Source: Coprococcus aceti
GTDB taxonomy: Bacteria; Bacillota; Clostridia; Lachnospirales; Lachnospiraceae
Direction of reading: 5' to 3'
Length of the DNA stretch: 64,000 nucleotides
Assembly (NCBI RefSeq): GCF_025567285.1
Contig: NZ_JAOQJT010000009.1
Span: 80,519 to 144,518 of the forward strand
Part shown: positions 56,087 to 64,000 of the stretch, piece after piece
Layout: every line of letters starts with the position of its first letter
Numbering within the stretch: position 1 is the stretch's first letter
Made by a program: the position numbers and the translations under genes
The notes under the pieces: model-generated
Seen by the model: the letters and a program-made list of their open reading frames with translations, nothing else
Databases searched by the model: none
Told to the model about the DNA's origin: nothing

Positions 56087-57874
56087 ATGATTTTAGACTG
56101 TCAGAACATCTGCAAAGCATTTGGCACAGATGTTATATTGGACAATATTTCTTTTCATCTTGAGGAAAAGGAGAAAATGGCTATAGTCGGCATAAACGGC
56201 GCCGGCAAGACCACTCTTCTCAAGATAATAATGGGTGAGGAAAGTGCTGACTCCGGTCAGGTCATAGTGTCAAAGGACAGAACCATCGGCTATCTGTCCC
56301 AGTATCAGGAGAGCAATTACAACACCACTGTCCGCGGTGTCATGATGGATGCACTAAAGCCTATCCTTGAGCTTCAGGACAGGATGCGCGAACTGGAACA
56401 CACCATGGCTGAGCAGTCCGGTGAGGAGCTTGAGAAATCTCTGGAGCTCTACAACCGCTACACCCACGAATTCGAATATAAGAACGGCTATAGCTGTGAG
56501 AGCGAGGCAAATGGAGTTCTCAAAGGACTAGGTTTCTCCAAGGAGGATTATGACCGCCACACGGACTCTCTGTCCGGTGGCCAGAGGACAAGACTTGCAC
56601 TCGGCAGACTCCTCATGGTGAAGCCGGATATCATCATCCTCGATGAGCCGACAAACCATCTGGACATGGAATCCATCTCATGGCTTGAGGGCTTCCTGTC
56701 ATCCTACCAGGGAAGCGTCATCATCGTCTCCCACGATCGTTATTTCCTCGACAAGATCGTGACCAAGATAGTCGAGCTCGACAATGGCCACAGCCAGGTA
56801 TACAATGGCAACTACACCTACTTCGCACAAAAGCGTGCAGAGATCCGTGAGAACATGATGAAGGCATATCTCAACCAGCAACAGGAGATCAAGCATCAGG
56901 AGGAGGTCATCACGAAGCTCAAGCAGTTCAACCGTGAGAAGTCCATCAAACGTGCAGAGAGCCGTGAGAAGATGCTCTCACGTATAGAACGTCTCGACAA
57001 GCCAACCGAGGTTGCATCCGAGATGAGGATCACTCTTGAGCCAAATGTCTTAAGCGGCGAGGATGTTCTTACGATTGAAGGACTCTCCAAATCATTTGGC
57101 GACAATAATCTGTTCTCAGGAATAGATATGGATATCAAACGTGGCGAACACGTCGCCCTGATAGGTGGAAATGGAACCGGAAAGACAACCATACTGAAGA
57201 TGATCAACAGGCTTGTATCCAAAGATGCCGGAGCTATCATACTTGGATCACGCGTCAAGATTGGTTACTACGATCAGGAACATCAGGTACTCACGATGTC
57301 CAACACCATATTCGATGAGATAAGCGACGCCTACCCTGATCTGTCCAACACCAGAATCCGTAATGTCCTTGCGGCATTCCTCTTCACAGGTGAGGACGTG
57401 TTCAAGAGGATACAGGATCTGTCAGGTGGCGAGCGTGGACGTGTGTCCCTTGCCAAACTGATGCTCTCTTCCGCCAACTTTCTTATTCTGGATGAGCCGA
57501 CGAACCACCTGGATATCACATCAAAAGAGATACTGGAGAATGCCATAAGGAACTACACCGGCACTGTCCTGTATGTATCCCACGACAGATACTTCATCAA
57601 CCAGACGGCCACAAGGATCATCGAGTTAAGGGACAAACAGCTCACAAGCTATATAGGCAATTACGATTACTACGAGACCCACAGAACGTATTCCACAGAT
57701 TTAGTAAGTCCATTCACTCCAATAAGCGGAGTCTCTGACGCACCGGCCCAGACCGCTCCCGCTGTCTCACAGGCCAAGCTCTCATGGCAGGAAAGCAAAG
57801 CTGAGGCGGCAAGGCAGCGCAAGAAGGCAAATGACCTGAAGAAGCTTGAGGCATCCATCGAGGAACTTGAGAAC
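56087..57874 (+). CDS. ABC-F family ATPase (3' end lost in assembly gap)
   Basis: 596 codons are visible; ABC-F proteins of this type have about 630-650, so the gene ends inside the N run. There are two ATPase cassettes: GINGAGKTT (about 37-45), LSGGQRTRLALG, LDEPTNHLDME; then GGNGTGKTT (about 364-372), LSGGERGRVSLA and LDEPTNHLDITS. The basic interdomain linker (KQFNREKSIKRAESREKM) is present. ABC-F proteins bind ribosomes and act in translation or antibiotic protection. No membrane domain exists. The frame beyond the gap is not this protein. Confidence 0.92.
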
Positions 57875-58171
57875 NNNNNNNNNNNNNNNNNNNNNNNNNN
57901 NNNNNNNNNNNNNNNNNNNNNNNNNNNNNNNNNNNNNNNNNNNNNNNNNNNNNNNNNNNNNNNNNNNNNNNNNNNNNNNNNNNNNNNNNNNNNNNNNNNN
58001 NNNNNNNNNNNNNNNNNNNNNNNNNNNNNNNNNNNNNNNNNNNNNNNNNNNNNNNNNNNNNNNNNNNNNNNNNNNNNNNNNNNNNNNNNNNNNNNNNNNN
58101 NNNNNNNNNNNNNNNNNNNNNNNNNNNNNNNNNNNNNNNNNNNNNNNNNNNNNNNNNNNNNNNNNNNNNNN
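57875..58171. other. Assembly gap (297 N)
   Basis: Unknown bases. The true length is unknown. It hides the end of the ABC-F gene. The 126 bp after it (58172-58297) hold no gene, only two imperfect copies of CATGCACAGTCTCCTGTACAT (about 58218 and 58257). Confidence 0.98.
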
Positions 58172-58297
58172 AGGTATCCACTCACCGTATTCATATATGG
58201 TGTTTTCTTTGTTATCATGCACAGTCTCCTGTACATCTATTGTTCATACATGTCTCATGCACAGTTCCCTGTACATTTATGTCAATCTCTCTACATT

Positions 58298-60745
58298 CTA
58301 ATGTCTCACATGAATTATCTTCATGGCATACTGTCCCGACAGATCATATGCAGAATTGCTTATATAGACCTGATCGCTGCTGCCCATTCCACCCTGAATG
58401 ATCCAGTATTCAGGCTTATTTCCGCTGTTAGAACCCCAGTCATGCACATATGCCTCACATGCCGAAGCCGGAACTCCAAGCTTTCTCAGATACTGCTTAA
58501 GTGCAGTCGCTGAAGAGAACTTTCCAAAATAGATTCCGACATGGGTCGGCTCTCCATTCGTATAGTAGACAACTATATCACCAGGCAGGAGCACATCGTA
58601 TGAGAAGTCCTCCCTGTCCGCTGTGAGCTCGTAATCCGTCGCCTCACCCCAGCTTCCATTCTGCGCCAGAATCGCCTTGGCGATGACCTTGCGGAGTGCC
58701 CAGTCTGAGCATATATTTGATGAACTGATCACGAATCCGCCATTTGCAAAGTCAGTGTACTTGACTGACATATCACTTCCCGGAGTGCTGCTGCCTGCGT
58801 ATCTAAGCGCATTTGCCACAAATACATTGCAGTAGATTCCTGTCTTGCCCAGATATTCATTGACAACCCTCTTCATCCATTCATCAAAATCCCAGCTTAT
58901 CGAATCTGTCTTGAAGCATCTTCCCCAACTGTCAAATTCATACTCCACATCACCCACTACTATCTTCGTGAGTTTACTGCAGCGTCCATTTGCATCGCTG
59001 AAATAATACACCTTCTTGTTGTTGATCTTGGCGTTCTTAAGACCCTCAGACTTGTCGTTGAGCAGCTTGCCACTTCTGTACTCGGAATATCCTGTACTCT
59101 CGTCATAATACACATATTCAGTTACAGTTCCCTCATCGCCTACATAAGCCGCACTGTAATCACTAATCGTCTGCCAGCCCTTTGTTCTGACAGCCTTACC
59201 TGTTTTACCAAAGTAACTGCAGTTGTCCTGCAGTCTCACCACAGAATTCTTCTTTACTATCCATCTGTTATTCGAGAATACTCTGTACGTGTCTGCATAT
59301 CCCGATACAGTATGTGTCGATCTGTAATATATCGCATCAGATATTCCCGTGCTGTCCGTGTGGAGCACAACATGTCCAAATGAAGGTATCCACGCATTCA
59401 CCGCAGCCGTCCAGCCGCCCTCGCTCGCCACCTTCTGACATCTGTATCTTATGCCGTCCACCTGTACAAAATAGGTTGCCTCTCCGTTTCTTATGTAATA
59501 CTTCTTATCCCTTGAGATCTCATACCACTTCGTGACGTTGCTCTTCGCACCGTTCACAAAGTAATAATATCTTCTGTTTACCTCGTATACACCGGTTGCC
59601 GTACTGGTCCATTTCCCCGACGAATACTGGTACAGTCTTCCCGACTGCATCCGCCTTACTGCCTTGCCGTCCACCGCAAAATAATACACGCAGTTTCCTG
59701 ATGTGATCCAGGTCGATCTCACCGCAGCACCGTCACTTCCAAAGTAATAATAGTCTTCTCCAAACTGCTTCACCACGTTCTTGACCGGAATACCCGCTTC
59801 GTAGTAGTACACTCTGGAATTTTCTGTTCTGAGTCCCTTGTACGCATTTCCATTCTTGTCAAACAGGACTTTTATATTATTTACCATGACAGCCTTATTC
59901 TTGACGGTGATCCTGACTGTTCCATTATAGCTGTAGAAATAATTGCCGTGATAAGCGCTCACAACATGCCCATCAAAAAGCTGGATATACTTCACATCAT
60001 TTCCAGACATGCTTCCGGATATATCCGCGTCAACAAGCTCCCCTGCCGGTGAACTGCTGCCATATTTGTACCAGCCATCTCCCACAACAGCCTTGCCACT
60101 CACAAAGTAATCACAGTACCCGGATCTTGTGAACAGTCCTGTCGCCGGACTGCCCTCGCTATAATACACTCCATTGTAATATCCTGTCAGAGCTACAGAA
60201 TAGTCCCTGGCAAATGTAAACTTTTTGAGCTCTATGGTATTGCCGCTCTTAACGCTCATGTTGACATATCTGCTTGAAGAATTATAATTCGCTGACTTCA
60301 GCATCTCAAAGCTGGTGTCTGTGTAGCTTCCGTTATACTCCACATTTGCATCGCTGTCATCCGCTGCGACAAGATAAAACTTGGAGTTATATCTTATCAG
60401 TGCGTATGTGATAAGTGTATCACTGTCCTCACCTGAACCAATGAAGTAACTCTCGCCCTCCGCAAAGCTGAGTCTGAACATGCCATCGGTGGAGTTCGTA
60501 AACACATATGTACTGCTGTTCATCTTAAGTGCTGTTTTCTCCACCACGCTGGTAGGCGTCGCCACCCCCGGAACCTCCGTATCCGCATATACAGATGCAG
60601 CCACATCCCCTGCAGTCTCCGCTTTGGCCGTCATGTTCCCCACACACGCCATCTCCGTCAGCAGAACAAATGCCACAGCGATGAGCAGAGCAAGAAATCT
60701 TACGTTATTCGACTTATACAATCCCTTCCTTATTGTCCGCAACAT
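58298..60745 (-). CDS. Secreted wall-associated protein with cell-wall-binding-type repeats and NlpC/P60-like domain
   Basis: An 815-aa protein. A signal peptide (VRFLALLIAVAFVLLTEMAC) is followed by a long region rich in Tyr/Gly with choline-binding-like repeats (YYYFGSDGAAV, VYYFAVDGKAV, RYYYFVNGAKS). The last ~190 residues look like an NlpC/P60-type cysteine peptidase: Cys in YCNVFVANALRYAG (about 640) and His in PTHVGIYFGK (about 732), with LLPGDIVVYY between. It probably hydrolyses peptide bridges of peptidoglycan at the cell surface. AGGAGGAAGT precedes the ATG. Confidence 0.8.
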   Translation of the reverse strand: MLRTIRKGLYKSNNVRFLALLIAVAFVLLTEMACVGNMTAKAETAGDVAASVYADTEVPGVATPTSVVEKTALKMNSSTYVFTNSTDGMFRLSFAEGESYFIGSGEDSDTLITYALIRYNSKFYLVAADDSDANVEYNGSYTDTSFEMLKSANYNSSSRYVNMSVKSGNTIELKKFTFARDYSVALTGYYNGVYYSEGSPATGLFTRSGYCDYFVSGKAVVGDGWYKYGSSSPAGELVDADISGSMSGNDVKYIQLFDGHVVSAYHGNYFYSYNGTVRITVKNKAVMVNNIKVLFDKNGNAYKGLRTENSRVYYYEAGIPVKNVVKQFGEDYYYFGSDGAAVRSTWITSGNCVYYFAVDGKAVRRMQSGRLYQYSSGKWTSTATGVYEVNRRYYYFVNGAKSNVTKWYEISRDKKYYIRNGEATYFVQVDGIRYRCQKVASEGGWTAAVNAWIPSFGHVVLHTDSTGISDAIYYRSTHTVSGYADTYRVFSNNRWIVKKNSVVRLQDNCSYFGKTGKAVRTKGWQTISDYSAAYVGDEGTVTEYVYYDESTGYSEYRSGKLLNDKSEGLKNAKINNKKVYYFSDANGRCSKLTKIVVGDVEYEFDSWGRCFKTDSISWDFDEWMKRVVNEYLGKTGIYCNVFVANALRYAGSSTPGSDMSVKYTDFANGGFVISSSNICSDWALRKVIAKAILAQNGSWGEATDYELTADREDFSYDVLLPGDIVVYYTNGEPTHVGIYFGKFSSATALKQYLRKLGVPASACEAYVHDWGSNSGNKPEYWIIQGGMGSSDQVYISNSAYDLSGQYAMKIIHVRH

Positions 60746-60772
60746 ACTTCCTCCTGAGTATTTATTATGTAT

Positions 60773-62446
60773 CTATAGTACACGATTTTGGCTGCATGTA
60801 AAATACAATATTTGATATTTTTCCGATATCTTCTCCACAAATTTCTTCGCCCCCGCCATATTTCTGTCATCAAGATTGACAAATGGATCATCCATTATGA
60901 GCATCGGCTTTTCATCCTGATACATGCTGTCCACTATTGCAACTCTTACACACACTCCGAGGATATCCGCCAGTCCCGAGCTCAAGGTCTGAGAATCCCT
61001 GTACATTCCCTGCTCTCTGTACCTGATTGTCATATCCGGGGCCGCCTGTACATTTCCTACATGCTCTCCTGTAACGCACTCATAATACCTGTCAAATGCC
61101 TCCATGACCGGCACCGAATGTCCCACTGCAAATGTATCCCTGGCCTCCCCCAGCAGCTCGTACGCCTTTACGTTGAGCTCGTATCTGTGCAGATCGTCTT
61201 CCAAAGCCTTTTTCTTATCCGCCAACGATGCCTTCACAGCAGCTATCTCCTGTCTTCGAAGCTTGAGCTCCGCCAGTTCCCTGGCATACTCGCCAAGTCT
61301 CATGTTTTCTGCCATATAGACCGACATCTCCTCATCCATATCGTATTCGTCATCGGCTGTATATATATCATCTGATCCGTCCGATCTGGTATCATCAGCG
61401 GCATCCCCCGGCTCTTCCACCTTATTCTTCCTGTGCCTGATCTTTTCATTTATCCCGCGTATAATGTAGTAGATTCCGAGTACAAAAAACATACCTGCAC
61501 ATACAACAAATATAATCATAGCCATATCGTCAGGTTCTTCTATTCCAAGCATAAATTTCCACATTCCCAGAGATAAAAGTGCTGCGATCAACGCACAAAA
61601 TCCTGTCATGATATATTTACTGCCACGTTTTTTATTATTTACGCTACTTCCAATGCTTTCTAGTTTTTCTGCATTATCTGCCTCTGGCTTCGCTGATTCC
61701 GGCTTCAACGGTTCATGCTTTACAACAGCTTTCTGTCTCTGCCGCCTCATCCGGTTCTGATTCTGCATTTCTATCTCACGGATATTTTTATTCAGCTCAT
61801 TTATACTTCTGTCTATTCCATCAAGCTCCCTGACCTGCTCATGCATCCCATCAAGCTCATATTTTCTCCTGTACAGTTCCCCCGTCCGCTTGGTTGGCGA
61901 CTGCCTGTTTATAACATTCTTCAGTATCTGTCTGGCATTCTCATAATTGCTTATATCATCCGTGCTGTCAGCGATATTACCAAGCTTAGCACTTATCCCA
62001 TCCGTCGCCCAGGTCCGGCAGTCATCCTGCCCTATGTACATACTTCTCACAAATGACGCAGAATCCACATGAAACAGCTCCTCCCCAAGCTTATCCGTGA
62101 ACATTCCTGTCACAGCATGAGTCGCCTCGTCGTATATCACGCATTTGTCATCGCTCTTCTTCGCGCCAAATGTCCTCTGAACCCTGTAGTTTCTGCCCCT
62201 GCTCTCAAATACCAGTTCTCCGCCATAGGCAGCCCCCGACCACGGGCGATATCTTTTTCTTTCATTCTCAATGTCATTTCTCTTCGTCTCACCGTCGAAG
62301 CCATACAGCATGACCCGGATAAAAGCAGCAAGAGTCGACTTGCCCCAGCCATTATCCTGGACAAATGTATTTATCCCCTCCTTGAACTGGACTTCCATGT
62401 TATTCAATTTGCCAAATCCATCTATATAACAAGATATCAATCTCAT
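60773..62446 (-). CDS. YhaN/SbcC-like AAA ATPase with two membrane helices
   Basis: A 557-aa protein. The N-terminus MRLISCYIDGFGKLNNMEVQ leads into Walker A DNGWGKST (31-38). A central charged region holds two hydrophobic helices (about 280-302 and 312-333). The C-terminus has the ABC signature LSSGLAD (about 483) and Walker B LIMDDPFVNLDD (about 515). It resembles B. subtilis YhaN but is much shorter, with little coiled coil. It follows the metallophosphoesterase gene by 2 bp, the YhaO/YhaN (SbcD/SbcC) arrangement, suggesting a DNA-end processing complex at the membrane. Confidence 0.85.
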   Translation of the reverse strand: MRLISCYIDGFGKLNNMEVQFKEGINTFVQDNGWGKSTLAAFIRVMLYGFDGETKRNDIENERKRYRPWSGAAYGGELVFESRGRNYRVQRTFGAKKSDDKCVIYDEATHAVTGMFTDKLGEELFHVDSASFVRSMYIGQDDCRTWATDGISAKLGNIADSTDDISNYENARQILKNVINRQSPTKRTGELYRRKYELDGMHEQVRELDGIDRSINELNKNIREIEMQNQNRMRRQRQKAVVKHEPLKPESAKPEADNAEKLESIGSSVNNKKRGSKYIMTGFCALIAALLSLGMWKFMLGIEEPDDMAMIIFVVCAGMFFVLGIYYIIRGINEKIRHRKNKVEEPGDAADDTRSDGSDDIYTADDEYDMDEEMSVYMAENMRLGEYARELAELKLRRQEIAAVKASLADKKKALEDDLHRYELNVKAYELLGEARDTFAVGHSVPVMEAFDRYYECVTGEHVGNVQAAPDMTIRYREQGMYRDSQTLSSGLADILGVCVRVAIVDSMYQDEKPMLIMDDPFVNLDDRNMAGAKKFVEKISEKYQILYFTCSQNRVL

Positions 62447-62448
62447 AC

Positions 62449-63561
62449 TTAAAATATCTCCTCGCCCGCAAGAGCCCTGAGTCCTGTCTGGATCACATAT
62501 GCCTTGTCATTTTCACTCATATCCTGCCCCATGACCTTCCTCACGAATTCGCCCTTGAGGGACGCATCATTCATATACCTCGTGTAATCCACCTGAAAAT
62601 CCGTGTGATCCAATATCTCTATATAGTAGAACGAATCCTGAAACTGCTTAGTCAGATAATCCGTGTTTATCTCGCTCTCAACATTTACCGCGCCTGTGAG
62701 GGATACCCTCACCATGTCCCTGGACTCATCTTCCATGGTCCCCGGCAGTTCCTGATACAGTCTGTCTGCGATCATGTCCGCCGCATCAGAGCTTGACTCT
62801 GCCCCTGTCACGTCCACTTCCACATCGAACAGCCTTCTATATGCAAATGACACAAATTCGGTCTCAACCGTATGCCTCCTCTCATCCACATCAAGCATCA
62901 TAAAGCCGTGCTCACCACACTCGTCAAAGCCCCTGCCCTCCAGACATCCCGGATAGCAGTAGAATCCCCTGTGATCAAGGCTTTCCAGCTTTCTTCCGTG
63001 CACATGTCCCAGTGCCAGATAATCTATGCCTCTTCCCCTGAGTTTCTTCAGGCATACATCATTCATGTTGCGAGCCCTGCCATATTCCTGCTCCTGTCCG
63101 TGTAGTGTGACAATATTTATATCGTTCTCATCCAGTTCGAGTTCATCATATATGCTGTTGCAGTTTTCGTCATTCAGCACAGCGCCCGCGATCACTATAC
63201 GTGATCCCTTAAGCTGATACTGCGTCCACTCATCTCCGAATAAATACAGATTCTCTGGGAGTCTCCGCCCCGCAAATAAGCTTTCATCCGGGTCATGATT
63301 TCCCCTCAGATAGAACACATCTATGTCAGCATACTTCGCTATCTCCCCCAGAACAACATTTATCGTCGTGGCAGACACTGTCTCTGAATCAAAGAGATCC
63401 CCCGCTATTATTACCGCCTGCACGTCATTCTCTGCAGCATACCCGAATATTTTCCTGAATGTGTTAAGTATCTCATTTCTTCTGCCTCTGGCTCTTTCTC
63501 TTCCAAGATGTGCACTCAGGGCTGAATCAAGATGGATATCCGCACAGTGTATTATTCTCAT
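62449..63561 (-). CDS. YhaO/SbcD-like metallophosphoesterase (DNA exonuclease)
   Basis: A 370-aa phosphoesterase. Metal-binding motifs: CADIHLDS (6-13), AGDLFDS (about 53-59), LRGNHDPDE (about 95-103) and LGHVHGR (about 178-184). The C-terminal ~100 residues form the capping region. It should act as Mre11-type nuclease with the adjacent ATPase, whose ATG lies 2 bp after its stop. No start alternatives; ATG is near a GAGGAA box. Confidence 0.9.
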   Translation of the reverse strand: MRIIHCADIHLDSALSAHLGRERARGRRNEILNTFRKIFGYAAENDVQAVIIAGDLFDSETVSATTINVVLGEIAKYADIDVFYLRGNHDPDESLFAGRRLPENLYLFGDEWTQYQLKGSRIVIAGAVLNDENCNSIYDELELDENDINIVTLHGQEQEYGRARNMNDVCLKKLRGRGIDYLALGHVHGRKLESLDHRGFYCYPGCLEGRGFDECGEHGFMMLDVDERRHTVETEFVSFAYRRLFDVEVDVTGAESSSDAADMIADRLYQELPGTMEDESRDMVRVSLTGAVNVESEINTDYLTKQFQDSFYYIEILDHTDFQVDYTRYMNDASLKGEFVRKVMGQDMSENDKAYVIQTGLRALAGEEIF

Positions 63562-63637
63562 AGTTCCTCAACCTCAGTCATCTCTATTCTTTTTTTATAT
63601 TAACATATTACGTTAAAATTTGCTCATAAAGAATAAA

Positions 63638-63659
63638 GTCCACGGCATATGCCGCGGAC
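63638..63659 (-). terminator. Hairpin after the 25-codon ORF
   Basis: GTCCGCGGCATATGCCGTGGAC is a strong near-perfect stem, followed by the weak T-rich TTTATTCTTT on the minus strand. Confidence 0.55.
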
Positions 63660-63674
63660 CCTGTCTACACCATA

Positions 63675-63752
63675 TCATATACCTCCTGTCTGATACACAT
63701 GTGTTTTCTCTCTGTATTCAACAGTAGAAAACTGTCTCTTAAGTTCATACAT
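63675..63752 (-). CDS. Possible small protein (25 aa)
   Basis: ATG at 63752 with AAGGAG 11-12 nt upstream opens a frame of 25 codons beginning MYELKRQFSTVEYREKTHVY. It ends in TGA and is followed by a strong hairpin (63638-63659). No similar protein is known to me. It is hydrophilic with no membrane helix. It could be a leader peptide, a small protein, or chance; the ribosome site plus terminator is the only support. Confidence 0.4.
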   Translation of the reverse strand: MYELKRQFSTVEYREKTHVYQTGGI

Positions 63753-63813
63753 GAAGTATATTGCTCCTTGATTTTCGTTCCGTAATTATTACGGATTTTG
63801 TTTTTTCACAAAC

Positions 63814-63855
63814 AAAAAACGCCAGAAGCCTTGGTTTTACAAGGTTTCTGACGCC
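63814..63855 (-). terminator. Terminator of tRNA-Trp
   Basis: AGGCGTCAGAAACCTTG pairs with CAAGGCTTCTGGCG (imperfect), followed on the minus strand by TTTTTT. Confidence 0.8.
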
Positions 63856-63862
63856 TGTCTAG

Positions 63863-63933
63863 CAGGGGATGAGAGAATCGAACTCCCACCAAAAGTTTTG
63901 GAGACTCCTATCATACCATTTGACCAATCCCCT
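63863..63933 (-). tRNA. trnW: tRNA-Trp (anticodon CCA)
   Basis: A 71-nt gene with acceptor arms AGGGGAT and ATCCCCT, discriminator G, and anticodon loop CTCCAAA containing CCA between GGAGT and ACTTT. The T arm is GGGAGTTCGATTCTCTC. CCA is not encoded at the 3' end. The anticodon and discriminator G match bacterial tRNA-Trp. Confidence 0.93.
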
Positions 63934-64000
63934 ATATACAGAAAAAATTTAACACCTGCTGCAGCGTTAAATTTTCCCGGTACTTTTTATTCTGTACCTT

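Noticed and set aside
58218..58278. Two imperfect 21-bp direct repeats after the gap
   Set aside because: Only two copies, next to a gap and a gene end, with no recognisable function.
58172..58513. Apparent continuation of the ABC-F frame after the gap
   Set aside because: The frame crosses 297 N and then runs antisense through the secreted NlpC/P60-like gene; it is not protein-like.

Overview
The window looks like a chromosomal segment of a gut-type Lachnospiraceae/Clostridia bacterium. The evidence is an Rnf complex with NrdR, a GGGtGRT protein paired with an Fe-S scaffold-like protein, a YugP-type protease, ABC-F and YhaN/YhaO-like genes, strong AGGAGG-type ribosome binding sites, and large secreted proteins with BspA-type repeats. 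No species is claimed. Nearly everything left of 33.7 kb is on the minus strand. There is one assembly gap of 297 N (57875-58171).

Region 1 (1-20.3 kb) is an AT-rich defence island transcribed leftwards. Furthest upstream is a small membrane protein, then a type I restriction-modification operon: hsdM, a small nuclease-like ORF, a three-TRD hsdS with a 19-copy CTGT tract and a TAEL x3 linker, a DUF4238 gene broken by an in-frame stop, and hsdR. It continues with a HEPN (ApeA-like) protein, a 1512-aa STAND NTPase with an N-terminal nuclease-like domain, and a NERD/zinc-ribbon protein. The left end is a type V-A CRISPR locus: cas12a, cas4 and the first 28 codons of cas1. Array and cas2 would lie outside.

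The most notable finding lies between the NERD gene and cas12a. A solitary Cas12a-type repeat (4680-4713, minus) has its own consensus promoter and terminator. Its 'spacer' starts with 13 nt that match, next to a correct TTTA PAM, the DNA directly upstream of the cas12a -35 box. This has the architecture of a CreR-type guide RNA, a degenerate mini-CRISPR that makes Cas12a repress its own operon without cutting.

Region 2 (20.6-33.7 kb) holds a PcrA/UvrD helicase, a 2768-aa secreted surface protein, a YugP-like membrane protease, and an isolated GH25 endolysin/holin pair whose endolysin ribosome site is buried in a long hairpin. Region 3 (33.8-35.3 kb) is a small accessory patch: a type I toxin-antitoxin unit (25-aa holin-like toxin with an antisense RNA), one small unknown ORF and three decayed gene fragments.

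Region 4 (35.3-64 kb) is housekeeping: the GGGtGRT/Fe-S scaffold pair, a PHP phosphoesterase, yajC-tgt, an HtrA protease, an ABC-2 exporter, yigZ, nrdR, an rnfC-(DG)-E-A-B operon in which RnfD and RnfG are fused and RnfE has a long Cys-containing tail, an ApbE/NusG-II/Gx-transporter group that fits flavinylation of Rnf, a RelA/SpoT-fold protein with an altered motif, an ABC-F ATPase cut by the gap, a secreted NlpC/P60-like protein, a YhaN/YhaO-like pair, a 25-codon small ORF and tRNA-Trp.
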